A stretch of DNA of 64,000 nt from Nocardia sp. NBC_00416 (GCF_036032445.1 NZ_CP107932.1:4094501-4158500), one strand, 5' to 3'. Counted from the stretch's first letter, positions 32,715 through 41,948 are shown. A program made the numbers and translations. The notes: generated by a model not told the origin, from the letters alone.

Positions 32715-35700
32715 GTGAGCAGCTCAAAATCCCAGTTCGGTCAGAACCAGTGGCTGGTCGACGAGATGTATCAGAAGTTCAAACAGGATCCATCCTCGGT
32801 CGACGCCAGCTGGCACGAGTTCCTCGCCGACTACACCCCTGAGATCACCGGTGATCCCGGTAGCACCCAGTCCGCTCCGGCACCAGCGGGCCAGACCTCG
32901 GCGGTGAACTCCGCCCCGGCCCCCGCTCCCGCCGAAACCGCCTCCGTCCAGACCCGGGCCACCGCGCCCACGGCTCCGGCCGCCGCGGCCGCTCCGGCCG
33001 CCGCGGCCAAGGCGGCTCCGGCCGCCACCACCGCCGCGCGGACCACCGCGGCGGCGCAGCGGACCCCGCAGACGACTCCCGCGCCGGCCTCCAACGCCGC
33101 CCCCACCTCGGGTGCGCCGAAGGCTCCCCCGGCCGCGGACGAGAAGAAGGTCTTACGCGGCGCGGCCGCGGCGGTCGCCAAGAACATGGCGGCGTCGCTG
33201 ACCATCCCGACCGCCACCAGTGTGCGGGCGGTACCCGCCAAGTTGATGATCGACAACCGGCTGGTCATCAACAACCATCTCGCCCGCACCCGGGGCGGCA
33301 AGATCTCCTTCACCCACCTGCTCGGCTACGCGATCGTGCAGGCCGTGAAGGCGTTCCCGAATATGAACCGGCATTTCGCCGAGGTCGACGGGAAGCCGAA
33401 CGCGGTGACCCCCGCCCACACCAATCTGGGTCTGGCCATCGACCTGCCCGGTAAGGACGGGAGCCGTTCCCTGGTGGTCGCGGCGATCAAGGGCACCGAG
33501 GCGATGACCTTCGGCCAGTTCCACACCGCCTACGAGGACATCGTCCGTCGGGCTCGTGACGGCAAACTGACCGCCGAGGATTTCAGCGGTGTCACCATCT
33601 CGCTGACCAACCCGGGCACCATCGGCACCGTGCACTCCGTGCCGCGGCTGATGCAGGGGCAGGGCGCGATCATCGGCGCCGGCGCCATGGAGTACCCGGC
33701 GGAGTTCCAGGGGATGAGCGACGAGCGGATCGCCGATATCGGCATCGGCAAGCTCATGACGCTGACCTCCACCTACGATCACCGCATCATCCAGGGCGCG
33801 GAATCCGGTGATTTCCTGCGCACCGTGCACAAACTGCTGATCGCGGACGAGTTCTACGACGAGATCTTCCACGGTCTGGCGGTGCCCTACGAGCCGGTGC
33901 GCTGGCGCAAGGACATCAAGGAACGCGGGGTCGACAAGAGCACCCGCGTGCTGGAGATGATCGCCGCCTACCGCAACCGCGGTCACCTGATGGCCGACAC
34001 CGATCCGCTGCGGCTGGTCAAGGACAAGTTCCGCAGCCATCCCGATCTGGACGTCACCCAGCACGGCCTCACCCTGTGGGATCTGGACCGCGAGTTCAAC
34101 GTCGGCGGTTTCCACAGCGAAGAGCGGATGAAGCTGCGCGATGTGCTTTCGGTGCTGCGTGATTCCTACTGTCGCCACGTCGGTGTGGAGTACACCCACA
34201 TCCTCGAAGAAGACCAGCTCAAGTGGATGCAGGACCGGGTCGAGCAGAAGCACGTCAAGCCGACCGTCGCGCAGCAGAAGTACATCCTGAACCGGCTGAA
34301 CGCGGCCGAGGCGTTCGAGACCTTCCTGCAGACCAAGTACGTCGGCCAGAAGCGTTTCTCGCTGGAGGGCGCCGAAACCGTCATCCCGATGATGGACGCC
34401 GTGATCGACCAGTGCGCCGAGTACGCGCTGGACGAGGTGATCATCGGTATGCCGCACCGCGGCCGGCTCAATGTGCTGGCCAATATCGTGGGCAAGCCCT
34501 ACTCGAAGATCTTCACCGAGTTCGAGGGCAATATGAACCCGGCCGCCACGCACGGCTCGGGCGATGTGAAGTACCACCTCGGTGCGCGCGGCAACTACCT
34601 GCAGATGTTCGGCGACAACGAGATCGAGGTCTCGCTGACCGCCAACCCGTCGCATCTGGAAGCGGTCGACCCGGTGCTCGAGGGTCTGGCGCGCGCCAAG
34701 CAGGATCTGCTGGACAAGGGCGACGGCCCGGAGGGCTTCTCCGTCGTGCCGCTGATGCTGCACGGTGACGCCGCGTTCGCGGGTCAGGGTGTGGTGGCCG
34801 AGACCTTGAACCTGTCGGGGCTGCGCGGTTACCGCGTGGGCGGCACCATCCATATCGTGGTGAACAACCAGATCGGTTTCACCACCGCCCCGGAGAACAG
34901 CCGGTCCACCGAGTACTCCACCGATATCGCCAAGTTCATCGGCGCCCCGATCTTCCACGTCAACGGTGACGACCCCGAAGCGTGCGACTGGGTCGCACGT
35001 CTGGCGGTCGATTTCCGGCAGAAGTTCCGCAAGGACGTGGTCATCGACCTGATCTGCTACCGCCGTCGCGGTCACAACGAGGGCGACGACCCGTCGATGA
35101 CCCAGCCGTACATGTACGACGTCATCGACACCAAGCGCAGCGTCCGCAAGAGCTACACCGAAAGCCTGATCGGCCGTGGCGATATCTCGCTGAAAGAGGC
35201 CGAGGACGCGCTGCGCGACTACCAGGGCCAGTTGGAGCGGGTCTTCAACGAGGTCCGGGAACTGGAGAAGTACGCGCAGAGCCCGAGCGAATCGGTGGAG
35301 GACGATCAGCAGATCCCGTCCACCGTGCTCACCGCTGTCGACAAATCGGTCCTGCAGCGGATCGGCGACGCGTTCCTGAACGTGCCCGACGGCTTCAGCG
35401 TGCATCCGCGCGTCCAGCCGGTGCTGGACAAGCGCCGCGATATGGCCTACGAGGGCAAGGTCGACTGGGCGTTCGCCGAGTTGCTGGCCTTCGGCAGCCT
35501 GATCGACGAGGGCAAAGCGGTTCGCCTCACCGGCCAGGACTCACGTCGCGGCACGTTCACCCAGCGGCATTCGGTGATCATCGACCGCAAGACCGCCGCC
35601 GAGTACACCCCGCTGCACAACATCAACAGCGCCAACCCGGGCTGGTTCGCCGTGCACGATTCGGCGCTGAGCGAGTACGCCGCCGTCGGCTTCGAATACG

Positions 35701-36512
35701 GCTATTCGCTGGGTAACCCGGACGCGCTGGTGCTGTGGGAGGCCCAGTTCGGTGACTTCGTCAACGGCGCGCAGTCGATCATCGACGAGTTCATCTCCTC
35801 CGGTGAGGCCAAATGGGGCCAGCTCTCCGAGGTCGTGCTGCTGCTGCCGCACGGGCACGAGGGGCAGGGACCGGACCACACCTCCGGCCGTATCGAACGC
35901 TTCCTGCAGCTGTGCGCGGAGGGTTCGATGACGGTGGCGGTGCCATCCACCCCGGCGAACTACTTCCACCTGTTGCGCCGCCACGCACTGGACGGCATCC
36001 GCCGCCCGCTGATCGTCTTCACCCCGAAGTCGATGCTGCGCAACAAGGCAGTGGTCAGCGATCTGAAGGATTTCACCGAGAGCAAGTTCCGCTCGGTCTT
36101 CGACGAGCCCACCTACGAACAGGGCATCGGCGATCGCGGCGCGGTCAAGCGCATCCTGCTGACCAGCGGCAAGCTGTACTACGAGCTCGCCGCGGCCAAG
36201 GCCAAGCGCAAGCGTGACGATGTCGCCATCGTCCGGGTCGAGCAGCTCTACCCGCTGCCGAAGTTCCGGTTGAACGAGGCGCTGGAGCGGTATTCGAACG
36301 CCACCGAGATCGCTTGGGTCCAGGAGGAACCGGCCAACCAGGGCGCGTGGCCGTTCTTCGGCCTGAACCTGCCCGAACTGCTGCCGGACCGGCTGGGCCG
36401 CCTGCGCCGCATCTCCCGGCGCGCCATGTCGGCCCCGTCCTCGGGTTCGAGCAAGGTGCACGCGGTGGAGCAGGCCGAGATCATCGACGAGGCCTTCCTG
36501 CCGACCGACTGA
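32715..36512 (+). CDS. kgd: Multifunctional 2-oxoglutarate decarboxylase/dehydrogenase (E1o-E2o fusion)
   Basis: A 1,265-residue fusion specific to actinobacteria. It begins with a short E1-type segment (FGQNQWLVDEMYQKF), then an Ala/Pro-rich linker of about 100 residues with no lipoyl domain, an E2o acyltransferase domain with catalytic TYDHRIIQGAESGDFL near residue 355, and the thiamine-diphosphate E1o domain with GMPHRGRLNV and GDAAFAGQG/VVNNQIGF from about residue 680. It feeds the TCA cycle and can act as decarboxylase, carboligase or E1 partner of the E2p/E3 complex; in relatives the FHA protein GarA inhibits it. The GTG at 32715 matches the mycobacterial start; an ATG at 32697 is the alternative. 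Confidence 0.95.
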   Translation: MSSSKSQFGQNQWLVDEMYQKFKQDPSSVDASWHEFLADYTPEITGDPGSTQSAPAPAGQTSAVNSAPAPAPAETASVQTRATAPTAPAAAAAPAAAAKAAPAATTAARTTAAAQRTPQTTPAPASNAAPTSGAPKAPPAADEKKVLRGAAAAVAKNMAASLTIPTATSVRAVPAKLMIDNRLVINNHLARTRGGKISFTHLLGYAIVQAVKAFPNMNRHFAEVDGKPNAVTPAHTNLGLAIDLPGKDGSRSLVVAAIKGTEAMTFGQFHTAYEDIVRRARDGKLTAEDFSGVTISLTNPGTIGTVHSVPRLMQGQGAIIGAGAMEYPAEFQGMSDERIADIGIGKLMTLTSTYDHRIIQGAESGDFLRTVHKLLIADEFYDEIFHGLAVPYEPVRWRKDIKERGVDKSTRVLEMIAAYRNRGHLMADTDPLRLVKDKFRSHPDLDVTQHGLTLWDLDREFNVGGFHSEERMKLRDVLSVLRDSYCRHVGVEYTHILEEDQLKWMQDRVEQKHVKPTVAQQKYILNRLNAAEAFETFLQTKYVGQKRFSLEGAETVIPMMDAVIDQCAEYALDEVIIGMPHRGRLNVLANIVGKPYSKIFTEFEGNMNPAATHGSGDVKYHLGARGNYLQMFGDNEIEVSLTANPSHLEAVDPVLEGLARAKQDLLDKGDGPEGFSVVPLMLHGDAAFAGQGVVAETLNLSGLRGYRVGGTIHIVVNNQIGFTTAPENSRSTEYSTDIAKFIGAPIFHVNGDDPEACDWVARLAVDFRQKFRKDVVIDLICYRRRGHNEGDDPSMTQPYMYDVIDTKRSVRKSYTESLIGRGDISLKEAEDALRDYQGQLERVFNEVRELEKYAQSPSESVEDDQQIPSTVLTAVDKSVLQRIGDAFLNVPDGFSVHPRVQPVLDKRRDMAYEGKVDWAFAELLAFGSLIDEGKAVRLTGQDSRRGTFTQRHSVIIDRKTAAEYTPLHNINSANPGWFAVHDSALSEYAAVGFEYGYSLGNPDALVLWEAQFGDFVNGAQSIIDEFISSGEAKWGQLSEVVLLLPHGHEGQGPDHTSGRIERFLQLCAEGSMTVAVPSTPANYFHLLRRHALDGIRRPLIVFTPKSMLRNKAVVSDLKDFTESKFRSVFDEPTYEQGIGDRGAVKRILLTSGKLYYELAAAKAKRKRDDVAIVRVEQLYPLPKFRLNEALERYSNATEIAWVQEEPANQGAWPFFGLNLPELLPDRLGRLRRISRRAMSAPSSGSSKVHAVEQAEIIDEAFLPTD

Positions 36513-36528
36513 TCACCGATACGCCCGA

Positions 36529-36570
36529 CGCCGGGTGTGAACCGCATCGATGCGGTTCACACCCGGCGTT
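36529..36570 (+). terminator. 42-nt perfect palindrome after kgd
   Basis: The 42 bases 36529-36570 are fully self-complementary around 36549/36550, so the arms of 20 bases plus could fold into a long hairpin 17 bp after the kgd stop. A U tract is absent. The position argues for transcription termination or mRNA 3'-end protection. Confidence 0.65.
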
Positions 36571-36831
36571 CGTCGTTCCCGGGTACCGCACGCCACGGCG
36601 CCACCGGATTCTCCGGCGCATCGCCACGGGTTCATTCGCCGATACCGCGTTTGTGACAGGCGCCACGCTGGTGCGTTCCCGGGCTGGGAATGACCGAACG
36701 GCGAATACCCGGCCTTCATGGAATCCTTCTGTGCACTCCATGCCGAGATCCGGTGGGAGACAAATAAACCGGTACGCATCGAAACCGGGACGCTCCAGTG
36801 TCGGCAGGCCGGTGTACATAGGAGGAAATGT
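36571..36831. other. Upstream region of the acyltransferase gene
   Basis: About 260 bp without a gene. It contains a small inverted repeat TTCCC-GGGCT-GGGAA at 36676-36690 and ends with a strong AGGAGG for the acyltransferase. An A-rich GACAAATAAAC near 36760 might lie in the promoter. I cannot place a full promoter. Confidence 0.35.
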
Positions 36832-38106
36832 ATGACTCAGGAGCTCCAGCAGAGCGGCGGGGAGACGACGATCGCCGGCCTCGAGCAACGGCCGTCACCC
36901 CTGGACGCGCTCATCTACGAACAGGCGGGCCTGGTCGTCGGTGCGGTTCTACACCTGACCGGTGCGCCCGCGCGGCGCGACGAACTCTGTGCGCATGTGA
37001 CAGGGCGGTTGACTGCGCTGCCCTCCCTGTCGGCGGTGATGGTCGGACAAGGTCTTGCCGCACAGTGGGTTCAGCGGCGACCGGACGTGGAACAGCATAT
37101 TCGCGAGCACGAGTTGCCGGTGGGCGCCGCAGTGGAGGATGCGACGCGCGAATTGAGCCGGGCCGCGTTCCCCACCGACGGTCCCCGGTGGGACCTCACC
37201 ATCATCCACGGGTACGCCGCCGACCGTTACGCCCTCTTTTACCGGGTCCACCACGGGCTGCAGGACGGAGGCGCGGTGGCGCACGCCGTGGAGACCCTTT
37301 TCAGCGCCGACCCTGTTCCGAAGGAGCAGTCCTCCGGTGTGGTGCAGGCACTGGTAGATCCGCCCGCGCCTTCGCTGCGAGACAAGTGGGGCGCCCTGAA
37401 GTTCCTGGCTCGCACCACGGCCACCACCGATCTGTGGCCTCATCCCACGTACCGCTACTCGCAGGAGCGGGGCCTGAACTGGTCCGCGGTGCCGACGGAG
37501 GTGCTGCGTTCAGCGGCTCGCCGGCACGGGGGCACTGTGAACGACGCCTACGTGACGTCGGTGGCCCGTACCTTCGCCAGCTGGACAGCGGTGCACGCCA
37601 CACACGCCTCCCGGGCGTTGCCGTTGAGCATCGCGCTCAACATCCGGCGGCCGGTCGATGTCGATGCGCCCGGCAACCAGACGCTCGCGGGGCGCGTCGT
37701 CGTTCCCGACCCCACCATGCCGGTTCCCTCGGTGCTTCCGGCCACTATCGAGGCCAATCGTCTCTTGAAGTCCGCCACGCACCGCGAGGCCCTGCGCCGA
37801 TTGACCCAAGGTGCGCCGCGCAGGCTGGTGAACATGTCGATGTCGGCATTGCTCGCTCCGGAACGCGGGGCCATCTTCTGCTCGAATGTCGCCTTCCGGC
37901 ATCCGCTGCAATGGCAAGGAACTGCCGTGTCCGCCATCGACCCACTGGTCCTGCTTCCGCTCGGAGCTCCTGCCGCGGCACTGCTCTACAGCTACGAGGG
38001 CCGTTCATCAGTGGTATTCGTGACCGATCCCGCGCTGCCGCAGATGGACGACCTGCACAACGTGTGGCAGCACGAAGCGAACCATCTCGAAGAGCACACT
38101 GCGTGA
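36832..38106 (+). CDS. Wax ester synthase/DGAT-like acyltransferase domain protein
   Basis: A 424-residue protein of the WS/DGAT-condensation superfamily. The acyl-transfer motif is HHGLQDGGA (His-His-x3-Asp-Gly), the general N-terminal layout (LDALIYEQAGLVVGAVLHL) and the C-terminal FCSNVAFRHPLQWQG and LLYSYEGRSSVVFVTDP segments match actinobacterial tgs-type enzymes, which make triacylglycerol or wax esters from acyl-CoA. It is a little shorter than canonical Tgs proteins (about 460) and its N-terminus is divergent, so another acyl acceptor is possible. AGGAGG lies six bases before the ATG. It converges with a small minus-strand gene. Confidence 0.75.
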   Translation: MTQELQQSGGETTIAGLEQRPSPLDALIYEQAGLVVGAVLHLTGAPARRDELCAHVTGRLTALPSLSAVMVGQGLAAQWVQRRPDVEQHIREHELPVGAAVEDATRELSRAAFPTDGPRWDLTIIHGYAADRYALFYRVHHGLQDGGAVAHAVETLFSADPVPKEQSSGVVQALVDPPAPSLRDKWGALKFLARTTATTDLWPHPTYRYSQERGLNWSAVPTEVLRSAARRHGGTVNDAYVTSVARTFASWTAVHATHASRALPLSIALNIRRPVDVDAPGNQTLAGRVVVPDPTMPVPSVLPATIEANRLLKSATHREALRRLTQGAPRRLVNMSMSALLAPERGAIFCSNVAFRHPLQWQGTAVSAIDPLVLLPLGAPAAALLYSYEGRSSVVFVTDPALPQMDDLHNVWQHEANHLEEHTA

Positions 38107-38141
38107 CATAGCCACGACCGATACCGCCGGCGGGCGCGGAA

Positions 38142-38167
38142 ATCCGGCCGGATGATCCCGGCCGGAT
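38142..38167. terminator. Bidirectional hairpin between convergent genes
   Basis: ATCCGGCCGG at 38142-38151 pairs perfectly with CCGGCCGGAT at 38158-38167 across a six-base loop. It lies between the ends of the acyltransferase gene and the small minus-strand gene, 8 bp from the latter's stop. Confidence 0.6.
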
Positions 38168-38174
38168 CTCGCTC

Positions 38175-38579
38175 TCACGCGGCGTCGAGGGCCGCGGTGA
38201 TCTTGCCGGCCATATCGACCATGGTGGGGTGGGGCCGGTCCTGGTGGGTCCGGGCGGCGTCCATCGCGACGAGGACCGTGCTGCGGAAGTTGCCGGCCTC
38301 GGCGGGATCCTGTTCCTTCAGCAGGCTCATGGCGGCGGTCAGCGCCGGCAGTACCTGGTCGGCGAGTTCGGCGGCGGACTTTCCGGTCAGGGTGATCTTC
38401 CCCGATTTCGCGGCGAGTACGTGCCCGATCGACCCGGTCGCCGACGCCAGCGCGATGCTGCCGTTGGTCGCGATCTTGTGCGGCTTGTCGCCGACGCCGG
38501 CGGCGGCCAGCAATGAGACGGCGCCGTAGGCGGCGGTCCGCAGGGTGGTCTTGTCCTGGGCGGTGAGGGTGATGGACAT
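38175..38579 (-). CDS. Conserved-looking hypothetical protein, 134 residues
   Basis: A soluble 134-residue protein starting MSITLTAQDKTTLRTAAYGA, with alternating helices (VSLLAAAGVGDKPHKIATNG, ALASATGSIGHVLAAKSGK, LADQVLPALTAAMSLLKEQ) and an Asp/His-rich stretch AARTHQDRPHPTMVDMAGK near the end. The ATG at 38579 has GGAG upstream (AAGGAGCACGCACC). No cysteine, signal or membrane segment. I do not recognise a family and infer no function. It lies 240 bp downstream of the SRPBCC lipoprotein on the same strand. Confidence 0.6.
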   Translation of the reverse strand: MSITLTAQDKTTLRTAAYGAVSLLAAAGVGDKPHKIATNGSIALASATGSIGHVLAAKSGKITLTGKSAAELADQVLPALTAAMSLLKEQDPAEAGNFRSTVLVAMDAARTHQDRPHPTMVDMAGKITAALDAA

Positions 38580-38818
38580 GGTGCGTGCTCCTTCGAATGT
38601 GGTGGTCGGCGCCGGCCGGGGCCGTGCCGTTCTTCGTTCTGCAACCAACTATCGAGGTCCGGCCTGACGTCTCCCTGACACCCGTCTGACACCGCCGCTG
38701 ACACGGAGATCCGCTCGGTGGCACCAGATCCAGGAGGCTGCTACCCCGGCCGACGAAGTCGTCCGCGCGGCGTGGTGGTGGACATTGTTCTCCTCCTGCG
38801 GTGGATCGCAGACGGGTG

Positions 38819-39499
38819 TCAGTGGTGGGCTTCGGCGGTGGCTTTGAGGTCGGCCAGCCAGATCTCGAGGCCTGCGCCGAGGAGCCCGGTGGAGGTGGGG
38901 ACGTCCGCCTCGGGCTGCGCGCCGCGCCAGTTCTCCTCGGTGCGCACCAGAACGCCGCCGTCGACCTCGGTGAAGTTCCAGACGTGGGTGCCGCTGTCGA
39001 TGTGCACGCCCTCGCCGATGGCGGGCCCGCTCCAGCGGATGCACTTGTTCTGCTCGAGCTGCTGGACCGACGAGGTGATGGACAGCGTGGTGGCGGGCGT
39101 TATCGGGGTGGCCGGCGCCGGAGTCGTCCACCGGAACTGCGAGCCTTCCCGCAGCGGCCCCTGATCGAGGCGCTCGATGGTCGTAACGGCCTGCTGCCAC
39201 TGCGACCAGCGTTCGACATCGGTGTGCAGATCCCAGACAGTGCTCAGCGGCGCGTTGATCAAGGTCTCGGCCCGGTAGTGGATCGGGGCGGAGGCATCGA
39301 TGCCCTGCCCGCCACAGGTGAGCGCGGCCGGGTCGGCGGGGGCTGCCGGTGCGGCGCTCGCCGTGCTCTCACTTGCCCCTTCGGCACGGGCGTCATCGCT
39401 GCCGCATGCGGTGAGGGCGGTCAACGCGAGCGCGGTGAGCGGGATCAGGACCAGGGCGGTGCGCTTGCCGAAGCGGTTGCGGATCTCCTTGCCGGACAT
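38819..39499 (-). CDS. SRPBCC-domain lipoprotein
   Basis: A 226-residue lipoprotein. The signal sequence ends in the lipobox LTAC, placing the lipidated Cys at residue 32, and a short Ala/Ser linker follows. From about residue 72 the chain is an SRPBCC (START/Bet v1-like) domain: IHYRAETLINAPLSTVWDLH, DVERWSQWQQAV and a later GGVLVRTEENW, the pattern of polyketide-cyclase/AHSA1-type hydrophobic-ligand-binding proteins. Being exported, it may bind a lipid at the cell envelope. AGGAGA precedes the ATG. It is divergent from a TetR gene; a shared intergenic region with a good minus-strand promoter and an inverted repeat suggests repression by that TetR. Confidence 0.8.
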   Translation of the reverse strand: MSGKEIRNRFGKRTALVLIPLTALALTALTACGSDDARAEGASESTASAAPAAPADPAALTCGGQGIDASAPIHYRAETLINAPLSTVWDLHTDVERWSQWQQAVTTIERLDQGPLREGSQFRWTTPAPATPITPATTLSITSSVQQLEQNKCIRWSGPAIGEGVHIDSGTHVWNFTEVDGGVLVRTEENWRGAQPEADVPTSTGLLGAGLEIWLADLKATAEAHH

Positions 39500-39557
39500 G
39501 GTTTCTCCTCGTTCAGGGCCGGAGCCGAGTACCTCCGAGTTAGTGCCACTCGGGTTA

Positions 39558-39615
39558 GTTAGAACCTATAACCACGATGCGGTGAGTGTCAATAGTGAAA
39601 GTGATAGGGTCTAAC
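39558..39615. promoter_or_regulatory. Inverted repeat, candidate TetR operator pair
   Basis: GTTAGAACCTATA at 39558-39570 and GATAGGGTCTAAC at 39603-39615 are inverted copies (consensus GTTAGAMCCTATM) on either side of the divergent start region. One arm covers the -10 box of the lipoprotein promoter and the other lies 43 bp before the TetR start, so binding could repress both genes. Confidence 0.55.
39565..39592 (-). promoter_or_regulatory. Promoter of the SRPBCC lipoprotein gene
   Basis: On the minus strand TTGACA (39587-39592) and TATAGG (39565-39570) are separated by 16 bp, a good fit to housekeeping -35/-10 boxes, about 65 bp upstream of the start. The -10 lies within one arm of the inverted repeat described next. 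Confidence 0.6.
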
Positions 39616-39658
39616 CAAACGCGGAGTCGCCGCGTGCCCCGGCAGGAGGTGATCGTCG

Positions 39659-40336
39659 ATGGGAGCCAAGGGAACGGGCTCGAGGGAGCGCTATCGCACC
39701 CAGGTGCGCGAGGAGATCAAGCAACACGCCTGGGAGCAGATCGCGACGGCGGGCGTATCCGCGCTCTCGCTCAACGCGATCGCCAAACAGGTGGGGATGA
39801 GCGGCCCGGCCCTGTACCGCTACTTCGCCGGCCGCGACGAATTGATCACCGAACTCATCCGCGACGCCTACCGAAGCCTCGCCGACACCCTGCACGCCGA
39901 ACTCGACATCGGCGCCGACGTGACCGGGCTGGCCTACGCGGTACGGGGATGGGCCCTGCAAGACCCCCAGCGGTACTTCCTCATCTACGGCACACCCATC
40001 CCCGGCTATCACGCACCCGAGGACACCACCGCGATCTCGAACCGGATCATGACAGCGCTGCTCACTGCCTTCTCCGCACTATCTCCGGAACAGCAGGCGA
40101 CGCCGTTCGACGCCCACCTCGAACACCACCGCCGATGGGCCGGCGACCCCGCGACACCGGTCACGACGCTGCACCGCGCCCTGACCTTCTGGACCCGGCT
40201 CCACGGCGTCCTCTCCCTCGAACTCGCCGGCCAGTTCACCGGAATGGAGTTCGACCCGGCCCTCTTGTTCACCGACGAACTGAACACACTCCTCCCCGCC
40301 GACCGGACCACTCGGCCGGGCCCGGCCCCCGCGTAG
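39659..40336 (+). CDS. TetR family transcriptional regulator
   Basis: A 225-residue TetR protein. The helix-turn-helix is at residues 35-75 (SALSLNAIAKQVGMSGPALY followed by RYFAGRDELITELI). The C-terminal domain resembles the WHG/TetR_C_25-like group (VRGWALQDPQRYFLIYGTPI). It is divergent from the SRPBCC lipoprotein, whose promoter overlaps an inverted repeat also found before this gene, so it most likely represses itself and the lipoprotein. The ligand is unknown. An LLM oxidoreductase follows after 66 bp. Confidence 0.9.
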   Translation: MGAKGTGSRERYRTQVREEIKQHAWEQIATAGVSALSLNAIAKQVGMSGPALYRYFAGRDELITELIRDAYRSLADTLHAELDIGADVTGLAYAVRGWALQDPQRYFLIYGTPIPGYHAPEDTTAISNRIMTALLTAFSALSPEQQATPFDAHLEHHRRWAGDPATPVTTLHRALTFWTRLHGVLSLELAGQFTGMEFDPALLFTDELNTLLPADRTTRPGPAPA

Positions 40337-40402
40337 ACGTACCGTCGCCCCGATGGCCCGCGCGCCCTGGTCGAATCCGATCCGACGTACTTGGATGAGC
40401 TG

Positions 40403-41404
40403 ATGCTGCTAGATCTCCAGTTGGATGCGCGACCCGACCGCTGCGCGGAACGCGCCCGCGCGCTCGTCGACGCCGGCGCGGCCGGACTGTTCACCTTCGA
40501 AGGCCCGCACGACGTCCTGCTGCCGCTGGCGGCGGTGGCCGGGCGGGTGGACACCGATCTGATGACCAATGTCGCGATCGCCATGCCGCGCAGCCCGATG
40601 CATCTGGCGCACGCCGCCTGGGACCTGCAGTTGATGTCGCACGGCCGATTCCGGCTCGGACTCGGGTCACAGATCCGGCCGCATATCGAGAAGCGCTACG
40701 GCGCCACCTGGTCCGCTCCGGCGGCGCGGATGCGGGAGATCGTGCTCGCGGTGCGCGCGATCCTGACCTCGTGGCAGGAGGGCAGCCCGCTGGACTTCCG
40801 GGGTGAGCACACCCAGCACACCCTGATGCCGCCGACCTTCGTCCCCGGACCCAACCCGTACGGTCCGCCGCCGGTCCTGCTCGGCGCGTTGGGGCCGGTG
40901 ATGACCCGAACCGCCGCCGAGGTCGCGGACGGGCTGCTGGTGATGCCTTTCCACAGCCACCGCCACTTCCGGGAGCGGACGCTGCCCGCCGTCGCGGCGG
41001 GGATGAGAAGGGCGGGCCGCACCGAGTTTCCGCTCTTTCCACAGGTGATCGTGGCGATGGGCACCTCGGCGGAGGAACTCGCGGCCGCATCGACCGGGGT
41101 GCGCGGACTGCTCGCGTTCTACGGTTCGACCCCCGCCTACCGGTCCGTGCTCGATATCGAGGGGTGGGGTGATCTGCAGCCGGAGCTCAACGCCCTGTCC
41201 AAATCGGGCGACATCATGCGCATGTTCGGCCGGATCTCCGACCCTATGGTCGACACTCTCGCGGTGCGGGGCACGCCCGGAGAGTGCGCGACCGAGATCC
41301 GGCGCCGTTTCGCCGACGTCGCCGATCGGGTGTGCTGCTATTTCCCCGGCTACGATCCGCCGGTCGAGCAGATCGCGGCGCTCGCCGCCGCACTGGGCTC
41401 ATGA
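40403..41404 (+). CDS. LLM-class (F420-dependent) oxidoreductase
   Basis: A 333-residue luciferase-like monooxygenase-fold protein. Characteristic segments are AHAAWDLQLMSHGRFRLGLG, IEKRYGATWSAPAARMREIV, HTLMPPTFVPGPNPYGPPPV and PVLLGALGPVMTRTAAEVAD, as in actinobacterial F420-dependent members of the TIGR03617 type. Such enzymes use reduced F420 for hydride transfer; the substrate is unknown. I place the start at the ATG at 40403 (GGATGAG just upstream); a TTG four codons earlier has no ribosome-binding site. It may be co-transcribed with the preceding TetR gene. Confidence 0.85.
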   Translation: MLLDLQLDARPDRCAERARALVDAGAAGLFTFEGPHDVLLPLAAVAGRVDTDLMTNVAIAMPRSPMHLAHAAWDLQLMSHGRFRLGLGSQIRPHIEKRYGATWSAPAARMREIVLAVRAILTSWQEGSPLDFRGEHTQHTLMPPTFVPGPNPYGPPPVLLGALGPVMTRTAAEVADGLLVMPFHSHRHFRERTLPAVAAGMRRAGRTEFPLFPQVIVAMGTSAEELAAASTGVRGLLAFYGSTPAYRSVLDIEGWGDLQPELNALSKSGDIMRMFGRISDPMVDTLAVRGTPGECATEIRRRFADVADRVCCYFPGYDPPVEQIAALAAALGS

Positions 41405-41441
41405 GCCCGGCGCGGCGGCGGTCCGGAGTCCGGTGGTCCCG

Positions 41442-41459
41442 GCGCCCGGGTTCGGGCGC
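41442..41459. terminator. Hairpin between convergent genes
   Basis: GCGCCCG (41442-41448) and CGGGCGC (41453-41459) with a GGTT loop lie between the ends of the LLM oxidoreductase gene and the SRPBCC gene. There is no U tract. Confidence 0.5.
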
Positions 41460-41462
41460 GGA

Positions 41463-41948
41463 TCAGTATTTCGGGATCGGCTGCCCGGCGCCGGTGGCGA
41501 TCAGCTGCGGCAGGCTCGTCGTGATGTAGAAGGTCCAGCCGCGCGAGCAGGCCTCGAAGCATTCGGAGGCGGCGGTCAGTCCCTCGTGGGTGAAGTGCAG
41601 GGTGGTCCCTTCCGGCGTGGCCGCGATATCGAAGACGACATCGGTGTCGGTCCACTCGTGCCGGTCGTCGACGAAGGTGAGATACGAATCCAGCACGTGC
41701 CAGACCATCCGCTCGCCGCGCACGACCTCGGTGAGCCGGAACCGGCTGAAGCGGATGCCCTTCTTCTCCTGGGCGGTCTCCCCCGCGTACTTGCAGTCGT
41801 CGGTGAAGACGAATTCGTCGTGCAGGCCGGTGGTGGCGCCGATGAGGTTCTCGCTCCACCACCCGCGGACGTCGGTGACGGCTGCGAAGACCTCGTCCGG
41901 GGTCCGATCGACGGTGATCGTGGCAGTCAGGTGATCGGTGTGCGACAT
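41463..41948 (-). CDS. SRPBCC/AHSA1-domain protein
   Basis: A 161-residue cytoplasmic START-fold protein: TATITVDRTPDEVFAAVTDV, RGWWSENLIG, FRLTEVVRGERMVWHVLDS and TLHFTHEGL are the AHSA1 family pattern. These proteins bind hydrophobic ligands and often accompany ECF or ArsR regulators. The ATG at 41948 follows GAGAGAGG; an in-frame start 11 codons upstream is less likely. It lies 108 bp after the ECF42 sigma factor on the same strand and could be part of its regulon. Note that it is unrelated in context to the lipoprotein at 38819 despite the shared fold. Confidence 0.8.
   Translation of the reverse strand: MSHTDHLTATITVDRTPDEVFAAVTDVRGWWSENLIGATTGLHDEFVFTDDCKYAGETAQEKKGIRFSRFRLTEVVRGERMVWHVLDSYLTFVDDRHEWTDTDVVFDIAATPEGTTLHFTHEGLTAASECFEACSRGWTFYITTSLPQLIATGAGQPIPKY

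Noticed and set aside
33153..35405. 750-codon minus-strand frame opposite kgd
   Set aside because: Lies entirely antisense to conserved Kgd sequence; His/Val/Asp-rich composition shows the usual shadow pattern.
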